From assembly GCF_029633865.1 (NCBI RefSeq), contig NC_079219.1:57853069-57917068 (forward strand): 64,000 bases of DNA. Direction: 5' to 3'. Source of the DNA: Lampris incognitus. Its lineage: Eukaryota; Chordata; Actinopteri; Lampriformes; Lampridae. The notes below the pieces were generated by a model. That model saw nothing but the letters and a program-made list of their open reading frames with translations, did not search any database and was not told the origin of the DNA. Below, one piece after another: positions 23,001 to 35,343 of the stretch. Numbering within the stretch: position 1 is the first letter of the stretch; each line of letters starts with the position of its first letter. The position numbers and the translations under genes were made by a program.

Positions 23001-26000
23001 TGGGAAGAAAAATCGGTAGGCACTGAAAGAGATATAAAAATTTAGGGAGTGTGTTCATTTTAACAGAATTAATTCTCGCTACTAAAGAGAGGTGCATCAC
23101 TGACCAGCGTTCAAAATCATCCTTAGTGCGGGTTAAAAGCGAGGAAAAGTTGGCCCGAAAAAGGTTTTCAAATCGACTCGTGACCTGTACACCAAGATAA
23201 GTGAAACAACTATGAGCAACTTTGAATGGCAAGGTATGTAATGGGAATTTTTCCGCGGTCACATTAAGCGGCATCAATTTGCTTTTACTGAGATTCAGTT
23301 TATACCCTGATAAATGACCAAAGGATGTAATAGTAGCAAGGGCAGCAGGAACAGAAACAGAAAGATTAGATGTGTATAGCAATAAGTCATCTGCATATAA
23401 AGACACCTTGTGCTCATGTCCGTATCTAACTATACCTTTGATAAGAGGGTTGGAACGAAGTGCTATTGCAAGGGGTTCTATGGTGAGAGCAAACAATAAA
23501 GGGCTTAGAGGGCAACCCTGGCGTGTTGACCGTTGCAGAGGGAAACAGCCTGACTGAGTGTTATTAGTCCTGACAGAGGCTTGGGGGGACGCATACAGAA
23601 GTCTTACCCAAGTAGTGAATTTTGAACCAAAGCCGAATTTATTTAGTGTATAGAAAAGGTACTTCCACTCCACCCTGTCAAACGCCTTCTCCGCGTCCAG
23701 GGATATAATGGCCTCCGAGGTGTTGGTGTCGGAGGAATTGTACATGATATTAAATAGTCGCCTAAGATTGAAGAATGAATGTCTATTTCTAATAAATCCT
23801 GTTTGATCAGGAGAGATAATCGATGGGAGAACTGTTTCCAGGCGTGTTGCCAGAAGTTTGGCTAAAATCTTATAGTCAACATTTAACAGGCTAATTGGAC
23901 GATATGATGCACATTCAAGAGGGTCTTTATTATTTTTAAGAATTAAACAGATAGTCGCTTGAGTGAGAGTCTGTGGAAGAATACCATTAACAAATGCTTC
24001 ATTATACATTTCAATTAGAATAGGGGCTATTTTGGGGAAAAGCGTTTTATAAAACTCTGTCGAGTAACCGTCAGGCCCTGGGCTTCTCCCGGATTGAAGG
24101 GATTTGACAGCTCTAGACAGTTCTTCAACAGTGATTGGTTGTTCTAATTCTTTAACCAAATCCTGGTTGACTAAAGGTACATCAAGGGAGTGGAAGAAGT
24201 CATCAAATTCTGATAAATCAGCATCACTTTCAGAAGTATATAGAGACTGGTAGAAACTTCTGAACTCATCATTTATCTCCCTAGGGTCTAATGATATTCC
24301 GGATGATGTATGAATTTTGGGAATTTGATGTGATGATGAAACTTGACGCAACTTGTGTGCTAATAACTTACTGGCTTTGTCTCCCTGTTCATAGTAGGTG
24401 CTCCTAGACTTGACAAGCAGCTCAGTAACTTGATCTGTTGGCAAAGTGTCAAATTCTGCTTGCAAAGTTAAGCGCTCCTTATAAATATCTGGAGATGGTG
24501 AAACGGAATATGCGTTATCTAATTGGGCAATGCGGCGTGTTAGCATGGACAATTTATCTTTTTTAAGTTTGTTCTCATATGTGGTGTAGGAAATAATTTC
24601 ACCTCTAAGATAAGCTTTCAAAGTTTCCCATAGGGTAGACGCAGAGATACCTGGGGTTCTATTTGTATCCATAAAAAAGTCAATTTGGGCCGAAGCAAAG
24701 TTAATAAAATTTTCGTTACTGAGTAATTGAGTGTTAAGCCGCCAAGGCGGTCTCTGATTATTAGCTGTTTGAAAGACTACTCCCATAGTGACAGGGGCAT
24801 GGTCCGAAACCACAATTGGATTATATAAGCACGAAGATATGGAATGGAGAAGTCTATCATCTACAAGGAAGTAGTCTATGCGCGTAAAAGTGTGGTGTAC
24901 CGAAGAGAAAAAAGAGTATGCCCTCCCAGATGGATTAAATGTTCTCCAAGGGTCTGAAACAGCGAAATCAGACATAAAGGTACAGACAACCCCAGCTGAG
25001 GTTGATAAAGTAGTAGATTTAGTGGAGGATCGATCCAAATGTGGGTCCAACCAGCAGTTAAAGTCACCGCCTATGATCAGCATATGGGAGGACATATCAG
25101 GGAGTGTGGAGAAAACCGATTTGAAAAAATCACCATTGTCCCAATTAGGACCATAAACATTAACAAGAACCACCTTCGTATCGAATAACCTACCACTGAC
25201 AATTACATATCTACCATTGGGATCAGCTATCACATTAGAACATGTAAAAGGTACTGATTTGTGAAGTAAGATAGCCACCCCTCTTGACCTACTCTGAAAT
25301 TAGGAATGGAACACCTGACCCACCCATCTGCACCTAAGTATTGAGTGTTGTGATACCTTGAGATGAGTTTCTTGGAGGAAGATAATGTGAGCTTTCAACT
25401 GATGGAGGTGGTGGAGAACCCTACTGCGTTTAACTGGGTTGTTAATGCCCCTACAATTCCAAGTGAGAAAATTAAAACCATTCCCTCCAGCAGGATGAGC
25501 TACGTCAGGCTGAGTCATGTCTTAAGAGAGAGAGGACATGTTAAGGACAAGGCATAATGCAAATTAAATATTTTGGCTGACCTCAATAGTGCAAATTCAA
25601 AAAACAAAAACAAGTGACAAAACACAAGAAAACAAAACACAAATACAGAAGGAAAAAAACCCTCCAACAAAATCCCTCTTGCCGAAGCATCTCCCCAACT
25701 GAGATGCAAGCAAACCCCTAAATACAAAAAACCTTTAGAGCAACGCATACCAACTTAGCTAGCTTACTCTTAGCTACCTGAGATTTGTGACCATTGAACT
25801 AGAATAAAGCAAATGTGCATAAGTCGGTCTCCAATAACATTAGGACCCGAGGAAAACTAACTCAGTTAAGAGAGGTACAAAATCTATAAAGTGGCAAAAT
25901 TGAACTTCAACCATGTAAACAACCAAATACTGGCAGTGCAGGCAGCTCAGATCAAAACAAAATGAAATGAGAATGACACAAATAGTAGGCAGTAATGTAA

Positions 26001-28314
26001 GTGGAATAAAATATATCTCCACATTATATCACCTTAATGTGAGTAGTCCGCTGTATACTCATCAACATGTATTGAAAATAAAAATAAAAAACCCACTACA
26101 TTCAAGTGTCAACAATGAGCACTGCAAGGCTAGCTTCACTCTCCAACATGTACTGAAAATAAAAAACAGCTGCGTTCAAATGTCGACAATGAGCACTGCA
26201 AGACCAACTTCACTAGCTAATCTGCCTACCAGCTAGCCCGCTAACTAGCCTGCTAACCAGACCAGCCAACTGATATTTTGAGCTACAGACCCGGCGGTGG
26301 CATGACAGCTTTTTTCACCCTGTTTTTGATGAAATCGGCCGCAACAGCCGGGTCCTCAAACCTGTGTGTGGAGCTGTCCGGCAGGGTCAGTCTCAGAACC
26401 GCAGGGTAGATGAGACCATACTTCACGCCGGGACAGGCGCGCAGCTGGCGCTTAACATCTCCGAAGCTAGCCCGCTTCTTGGCCACAGCCGTGGTGTAGT
26501 CCGGAAATATCGAGACTCTTCTGCCCTTGTAGAGGAGAGGAGACGCATCTCCAGATCTCTTCAGCATGTCGTTCCGGACGTGAAAGAAATGCACCCTGAT
26601 GACAAATGGTCGCGGAGGTTCACCCTCCCGGGGTCGGCTCCGCAGGGTGCGATGGGCCCGGTCTAGCAGCGGCTTCTCATCCAGGCCGAGCAGCTCCTGA
26701 AGCAGCCCGGCTACGAATTCTGTCGGTCGCGGGCCCTCCACTCCCTCCGGTATTCCCAGAAGACGGATGTTGTTCCTCCGCATTCTACCTTCCAGGTCCT
26801 CGCATCTGTTGTCCAGGTATGTCACCCTAGTTGTTAGTGAGCCGACGTTCGCCTCTAGCTCGGTAATCCGAGTGCTGTGATCTGTAGCACTGCACTCCAG
26901 CTCCGATAAAACGACTCCATGTGCGTCGAGTTTATTCTGGATCCTCTCGATAGATCTTTTAAGCTCGTCTTTGACCAGTATCATCTCTGATCTGAGAGTG
27001 GTAGCTGAAGTGTCAATCTTACTGAAAATATCGGTTTTGAGGGAGCCCATCATGGATTGTAGCATTTCCGCGGTCAGTACTGTCATGCTGTCAGCACTAG
27101 CTGTAGCACCCGATGTTGGGAGCGGATCAGATTCAGGAGAGGGCGCAGGCTTATTGCGGCCTGCTCTTGCAGACTCCGTTTTCGGTCGATTAGATGTCAT
27201 TTCACCTTCAAAGTCCTCAAATATAGTGTGAATCGTTTAAAGGACTCTTTAGACGCTTGACCACCAAAGACATGTATTGTATTTTTAAATCACGTCAGGA
27301 CACAGCGCTGTCGCTCGACACAACCTCTCCGTGGCTTTCTTTATTTAGACTGACGGCATCAAAGGCAGACCCGATCAAACAACCCAGAGCCCGCAGGCAT
27401 CACCAATCGATCCCAGCACAATAGAACAGCACCAAATCAAATGCAGCACTGTCGATGTGTGCATACATAACAACATGCACGATTTAGCGAGATTAAATAT
27501 ATAAATTTGGTCACTAACTCAGGAGCAATAGAGAAACGTGTCCTACATCCTCGACGTCCCGGCCACGCCCCGCAGAATGACTCATAATCCCTGAAACGTC
27601 TCCGGCAACGCATTTCGGGCAGTTTGTCCAAGTAGAGTTACCGTCACACATGCCGCCGCGCATGCGCAAATGGGCAGTTGATCCAGTCGTGACAGAACCA
27701 ACCAACTCGATAAGGACGTATGGAAGACGCTGAACAGCACGTTGGCCCTCTCGCTGGGAAACTTGAATACAAAAAAAAAAAAACCAAGACGGAACAGTGG
27801 ACCAACATAAAGTATTGTGCACACTCCGCAGGAAGGAGTTTTCTTTTTCACCGAAGCACTTCCAGCTTAAAATACCACATTAATGCGAAGCATCCGTTAG
27901 TCGGGGATTCTGCTAGCTAGCACTTCGGCTGACTGACGCGTCGCCCAGCTTGCGACAAAACCAGCCTCACGTTCTCAGTTGCAGGCTACATTGTAACTAA
28001 GAAGTGCTCAGCTCTCCTCTCGGACAATGGCAACAGTAGCTGGCTGAAAAAGGAGGAACAGGGCCACATTAATGTGGATAAATGTTTGTTTTGAAAAAGA
28101 GAATCAACAAAGTTTTTTGTTAACACAAACTTAAAGGTGTTTAGTAAACATGTTAAGCGCATATATATTCCCTTCTTTCTTGAGTCTGTTTGCTCATGCA
28201 AAATGAAACGCGATTAATGTAGATTAAAAATGAATATTTAATCGTGATTAATCGGAATTAATCCACAGCAACCCTGTGATTAATCTGATTAAAAATTTTA
28301 ATCATTTGACAGCG

Positions 28315-28379
<65 letters not shown>

Positions 28380-31300
28380 AGCACAAAAAGTAAGGAAATT
28401 TGTGTTTGGTAGATTATGTCTTTGTTGTAACAATGCTTCTTGGCAATAAATCTTACACCGTTGGAAAGCCTGTTTATTTCCCTTTTAAGTGTTGCCACAT
28501 GTGTAAGGAACAAGCATTTGTGGGATGAGCAGCGGAGCTGAGTATGTGGGCTGCGCCCATGAAAAATCTGCCAAATCTTCTCTGCCGATGCCAAACAGCT
28601 TATTTTGCTATTGACTCTTGTTTTGAGCTTCTGGTACCCCAGGTGCTGTCAATCAGCTGCCTGATTGGCAGCACCTGTGAGCATGGGCCCTGCTACAGTA
28701 GTCAGTCGGTGTCTGCTCCAAGTTGCGGCATTATTTGGAGAGAGCCCTAGTACCATCTCCAAACTGAAGGCCAATTTCCATATAACAGGGGATGTCAGAG
28801 ACACTCCCTGAAGTGGGCATCCCAAAAGGACAACATCCCAAGAAGACCATTTCCTCACCCTGACAGCACTTAGGAACTGTAGGCGGTCTTCTACAGATTT
28901 GCAGTCAAGGCTTGCAGGACGAGATGGCCGACGGCTCTTAGCCCAGACGATCCGGAACAGACTGCACGCAGCCGATCTCCGGCCTCACAGGGCTGCCGGG
29001 ATACATATAGTGTGTGGTAATAACGTAGTCTTAGAATTACCGGGCGGGGTGGCTCTCCTTTTCGGGGTGGCCCGTGGGATATTCTGTGTGCACGGTCCAT
29101 AAGAGGCTTCTCTTGGAGAGAGTGTGTCCTTTAGTAATTGCGCTAAGGCCGTGGCCTTTCTTACCCTCAGGTCTCCCAACGACGTGAATATTGTTCCGTG
29201 TTGAACGCTCCTCTTAAGTGCTCACATTTGTAACGCAGCTCGTTAGTTTTTGTTGCAAGTCAGCTCACGGTTTTCAGTAGAGGAGCGGCGTCGCCCAAAT
29301 CATTTGTAGCGGTTTTCTCCAGGCTCGTGATAGCATTAGTCCGCGCCGTCACCATGGTGTCAATCGCAGCGATGGCTGTCTGCATGTCTGTCTTCACGGC
29401 CTGAATACCCCCCCCCCCCAGGTCTGCTTATGTCGCTTGGGTTCGCATCTCAGTTCTAGTGCAGATACCAGATTTGATCTCAGCCATGTCACTACGAAGC
29501 GTTTCTATGGCTGCTAGCAAGACTTGGTTGGTGGGGTTGTCATCCATGTTTTCTGGGTTTGGCCGGCCAGGCGAGTCCGGTGTTTCTGGCCTTGTTTCAG
29601 TGTGGTCGTTCTTCTTGGCTTCACCAGTTTCAGCCTTAATTATGTTTTTATGTTGTTTAGTGTCTCCCTTGATGCGTTTTATTTCCAATTGTAACTTTTA
29701 CAAGTAAAACGGCAGGAGCTATTGATAGTAGTAGTAGTAGTAGTAGTTTAGTTTATTTGAATAGGGACAGTGCATATTAATGAACATTGGTATCGCAGAT
29801 ACACATGTGAACATGCCAGATTGTAGCAGTACTACTAATTTACATCCATTGTCCCTAGGCAGGTCAAAGCAACAAATAAAAACAGATGTGGTACACCACA
29901 ACACAATACAATACACAATACATACAGCATTATACACCCCACAAAACCATACACCACAATACAATACAATACAATACAATACAATACAATACAATCCTTC
30001 CATCACTCAGCAGTGCCCCCCCCCCCCGAACTTTACCTCAGTGTTTGATACTTGAGTTTGATACTATTGAAGTAAAGCATTAGTAAAACTGTTTTGTGGT
30101 GTTGGTCAGGATGACAAGAGGAGCGAGTGGATCTACAGAGGCTCAACCAGGCTGGAGCCAATGTTCAACCTGAAAATGACCACTGCCAACACCCAGGAAA
30201 AGAAGCTGGCAGGCCAGCAGAGAACACGACCCAACATGGGTAACACATTTGTGCGCATGCACGCACAGACCCATTTCTGTGAATATGTAAATTTGTAACT
30301 CCACAGGGTTTTTGTGAGCAAATGTCCACACTGTATAGTAATATGAATGTTATTATGAATGTTAATTTTTAATAAGAATTTTATTTGTATAACATTGACC
30401 AAGTTTACGTGGTGCTTTAATATCAGTCTAACATTTGATAAGTAAAATACGCAATAGTTAAAAGAACGATATATATGTAATTTATTCTCATTGAGCTGAA
30501 GGATGTTCTAAGACCTCAGTCATTTGATGTCAGTATGCCACTCTTATGAGTTGTGGGTTTTGCATTTAGTTTTACTGAGAGGTACACTTGTGTGTAGGTG
30601 TAGGAAGGGAAATAAAACTTGATTTTCAATCATGTGATAGTAGGGGAGCATATACAAAGGGAGAAGTACTGGTCCCAGGTTTGAGCCCTGTGGCATGCCA
30701 GAATTGACATTTGCCAATTAAAGTCAGTACATATCAGTTTGTCTGTATTTTTAAACCTTGATATTCATAAAAGCATGGCGCTTTTTGCAATAAGCGTGCT
30801 CTTTATCACAACGACATCTGTTCAGCCTTCAGTTTCTTATTGTCAGTTCTCATACTCTCAACACTCAAACACCTTGATCTCCAGGAGCGCTGAGAAGCAA
30901 GGGCCCTGTAGTTCAGTACACAAGTGAGGGCAACATCGGAGCGTCTCCTTCCAAAGTGCCCCAGGCCTCCCTTGCTCCTGCAGGCAGCATTCCGCCTGCC
31001 CAGTCTCCACAGTCAGCACAGCTTCAGCAGTCTCCACGCATCGAGTAAGTAACACTCGCTGAGCCACCTATCCATTTGTTAGATGTGTAGTGACATCTCT
31101 AAGACTGTTCATGCATACAATACGCCTTTTAATTGTATATTCTCTGTGAGGTGGATAGGAAAGAAGGATATCGTTCCTCTTCTCTTTCCTGGTTTCTCAG
31201 AGTTGATAGCTGAGTATTCAGAATTGACATTGCATTACATAGCATTTTGTGGAATCGCTGTATGTGTCTCTTCCTGTCTTCGGACTGTTCTCTAGTAACA

Positions 31301-31732
31301 AACAGCAGATGGCGAAAAAAAGCACATCTCCATTTGTTCCCGGTGTAGGAGGCACGCATGCCTCCAAAATCATGCAGTCCCTCAGCACCATTTCCAGCAG
31401 CCTTCCCAGGTGAGAGAGGACCCATGTAATGAGTTACCAAATGTTAATATTAACAATATGTTATGATGTGTGTGTGTGTTTTTTTTTTTCAAAGTGTGCA
31501 CAGCATTAAGTCACACTGCTCAATACAGAAAAGAAAATGTAGTTGTGAAACTGTAAATCACTCTGCAGAAGAAGATATTGAGTTCATTTTTGATTTTAGT
31601 GTAGCGCAAGTCTCCTTCTCTTTCCCTCTCTTGTTCTCCCCCTTTTCCCCTTCTTCAATCTATAGTGGAAGACCACTGAATAGCCCAGCTGTGGTGAGCC
31701 CCACTTTCATGCAGAGACAGTTGCCCCTTCTG

Positions 31733-31764
<32 letters not shown>

Positions 31765-34764
31765 TCCTGTTCCTGTTCCCGTTCCCGTTCCCGTTCCTGC
31801 TCCTGCTCCTGCTCCTGCTCCTGCGCCCATTCCCGCAGCTCCCCCACTTCCCCAGGCCCCGGCTATTGCCAGCATCCCCCACCAGCCCTCCTATCGTGCA
31901 CCAACCGACCGCATCTTCTACCTGACACACACTTGCCAGCCTGCCTGTCTGAATCGCATCCGGCCCCACAAATCAGACTTGCACAGAGGAAAGAACCCGC
32001 TGCTCACGCCCCTACTGTACGACTTCAGACGCATGACTGGCAGGCGCAAAGTCAACCGCAAGGTAGGCCCCAACAGCATGGCAGAGGACTCCTCTGGGCC
32101 CTAGAAGTGGGAAGCAAAAGAGAGTTGATGGTGGATTTAAGGCTGTTTAGGTTCTTTACTTTACACTAGGATGCCCATTTAAAAGCTTTTCCTTTAAATG
32201 AAATTGGCTCAAATTAACAAAGAAATAACTAATGTTTGCTGGCATTGCAGGCCAGAGGACTCTTTAGGAGTGTTCTTGGTCATCAGGCTTGAACATGACT
32301 GATTCATTTTAGGGACCTTTATTTAGTTGATTGATATGAAAAACAAGATGTGAAGGAAGACAAACATGAGATTTGTGTGTTGGTTATTTGTGGGCATCCT
32401 GACTTCAAAGTAAAGGCTCCAGGCTCAGTTGCTGAGAGGCGTCATGCTGTAATCTCTGCGTTGCTTTATTTTCTCATGCCAGCTGGAGTCAGCCTAAGAA
32501 AATCTTAGTTGACTGAAATGGTACCTACTCTTCAACCAATTGATTGTTTGCAGGGAAAAAAAAAATCTGCGTATTATTATCTCTAGATTAACTAGATCAG
32601 CCACAGTGCACTGAATGCACTCTACCTGGTAGCCTTATTAGCCTAAATGAATTATAAATAAACATAAAAAGCTAGTATTTGCAACATGTCAAGTCATTTT
32701 CAAATTAATTATTTCATAGTGAGATGTTAACAACAGACTCGCAGCCGACCAGCAGGGTGTGCCCCTGCCCATAGTCATATGGTTTCTTAAAATAGAACAA
32801 TATTGGCGGCATGGTGGCCCAGTGATTAGCACTGTTGCCTCACAGCAAGAAGGTCCTGGGTTCTCCCCGTGTCTGTGTGGGTTTCCTCTGGGTGCTTCGG
32901 TTTTATCCCACCATGCATGCTAGGGTTAAAACTCCTGCCTGTGCCCCTGAGCAAGGCAATAGGAAAAAGAAATGGAGTTGGTCCCTGGATGCTGCAGCTG
33001 CCCACTGCTACACAATAGGATGGGTTAAATGCAGAGAACAAATTCATTGTAAGAACACAATGTCAAATAAAGTGGCTTTCATTTCAGCTAGTGATCCCAG
33101 CACAATGAGTATTGAAGAATATACAAAATAACTCAACTGTGCCACTGAGGAGGTAGAGTAACCCAGAACAACAGAAAAAGTTCTGTTGGTGAAGTAACAG
33201 CGTAATAAGCTAAGAGCTGAGCCCTTGATGCCAAGTGTCTAAGCGATGTAAGAGGATGTTGTGATCAACCGTGTCAAAGGCAGCAGTTAAATCTTAAAAG
33301 AACTAAAAGTAAAGTGCAATTGTCATGGTGCACTGAACTCAACGTTGGTATAAGCATAGAGTAAGTTAGACCTAGCATTCTCCATTAGGTTGGGTGAGTT
33401 CAAAGATGTGAAAACGAAAACACTCCCGTTTTCACAGGTAGTCTGTCCTTCCTGTCACCGAAAATAATGAATTAATCCTAGAAGGCTATTGATGTAGAGC
33501 TTTTCTTCTTACGAAAGTAACGCCAGCGGTTGTCCGACCAGTGAGAATTTGGTCAGATAAGAGCATGTCGACCAACCAATCAACCGGGAGACTTCAGCCC
33601 TACACATATGCACAAGGGCACCGTGTTGGTTTAGTGGTTTGCACTGTTAAGACATAGAAAGAGGGTCCTAGGGGAATTTGCATGTTCTCCCTCTGTTGCC
33701 ATGGGTGCCCTTTTGGTACCACAGTTTCCTGCCACATTCCAAAGGAATACATGTCAGATGAATTGGAGACTTGGAAGCTGCCTAATGATTTAAGGAATGA
33801 GTTAATGATTGTATGTGTAGGCCCTGCAATGGGCTTCTCTGTTCACAGTGTGACCATGTCCTCTGCAATGGCTTCTGGAATATGCTCCACCCTCCAGTGA
33901 ACCTGAATTGGATTAAGTGGATGCAGGAAATGAATTGGTGAATGAATGCCTTGACTTTAACTCATACTTGTGTGTCTATACCCTCTTCAGATGTCCTTCC
34001 ATGTGATCTACAAGGCTCCATGTGGGTTATGTCTGCGTAACATGAAGGAGATTGAGGACTATCTTTTCCAGACACGCTGTGACTTTATATTCCTTGAGAT
34101 GTTCTGTCTGGACCCCTATGTGCTGGTTGACCGACCCTTTCAACCACAGAGGCCCTTCTACTACATTCCAGACATCACCGGCAACAAGGAGGACATCCCT
34201 TTGTCCTGTGTCAATGAGATTGACAACACGCAGCCTCCCCAAGTCGCCTACAGTTAGTATTTACAATTTAGTATTGATTGATTCATACTCTGTCCTTCTC
34301 TTCTTCTTTTGATAGGGTAATGAAAAGCAGGACAGTAATTATGACAGTAATTAGTTTGTGTTAGTTGGCGTCCTTGCACAGATGTAGATCCTGATGAAGA
34401 ACTGATCCATTTTCATCTCCTTTTGCCCACCCAGGTAAGGAGCGCATACCTGAGGATGGAGTCTTCATCAACACCAGCCCAGACTTCCTGGTTGGCTGTG
34501 ATTGCACCGATGGCTGTAGAGACAAGTTAGTACGGTTGTTTGTCTATTACCTCTTCATGAATTGTCAGGCCTCTCTCTGGTGTTAATTAAATGAAGGAAT
34601 TTATTTATCTGCACTGTATTTACAGGTCCAAATGCTTTTGCCACCAGCTGACCCTTCAGGCCACAGCTTGTACTCCAGGGGCACAGATCAACCCCAATGC
34701 TGGATACTTGCACAAACGATTGGAAGAGTGTCTACCCACAGGGTCAGACATTGACACAATTGCA

Positions 34765-34807
<43 letters not shown>

Positions 34808-35311
34808 CACACATGCATGCACGCACACATTCTCTTAAACAAATTGTCATCGTGGTCTGCTAGTAGACTGACCTTGTGTCACCATTAAAATGTAATTACG
34901 GTTCAGTATTACTGCTAATATCAAATCAAATCAATTTTATTTGTATAGCCCAATATCACAAATTACAAATTTGCCTTAGTGGGCTTAACAGCAGCACAAC
35001 ATCCTGTCCTTAAACCCTCTCATCGGATAAGGAACAACTCCCTAAAAAAAAAAACCTTCAACAGGGAGAAAAAATAGGAAGAAACGTCAGGGAGAGCAAC
35101 AGAGGAGGGATTTCTCTCCCAAGATGGACAACGTGCAATAGATGTTGTGTTTACGTAATTTACACAATACAACATTGAAAGAGGATAACAGAATTATAAT
35201 GGGCTTATAAAATTTATAAAGAATATGATGCGCAGGTGCCAAGCACTGTCCAGATGCCATCGGAACAGTCCAGGACCCAAGCCACACAACCAGCATCATC
35301 ATGTTAAAATA

Positions 35312-35343
<32 letters not shown>

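Larger units (their letters stand above)
21286..27569 (-). mobile_element. Near-complete L1 retrotransposon, 6.28 kb
   Basis: Minus-strand element with a poly(A) (T run at 21286-21300 on the + strand), ORF2 (25518-21817), a 764-bp spacer, ORF1 (27200-26283) and a GC-rich 5' UTR (27569-27201). It is flanked by a perfect 14-bp target duplication CCGCAGAATGACTC (21272-21285 and 27570-27583). This structure indicates a single, recent, full-length insertion. It lies antisense in setdb1 intron 9. Confidence 0.93.
21182..28317 (+). mobile_element. hAT/ZBED-like element split by a full-length L1
   Basis: Left end GGGCTGTCAAAATTGACGCG with ATTAATC repeats, and right end ATTTGACAGCGCTA with matching ATTAATC repeats (28215-28317), form inverted termini. 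The interior outside the L1 is about 850 bp. It includes a plus-strand BED finger (27790-27915; [17 protein letters not shown]), with its first cysteine pair in another frame. The L1 occupies 21286-27569. Flanks are (TA)n, so a target duplication cannot be told. Confidence 0.75.

Noticed and set aside
31655-31969. Arg/Ser and Gly/Ala repeat frames antisense to exon 13
   Set aside because: Shadow frames of the coding hexamer repeat in setdb1.
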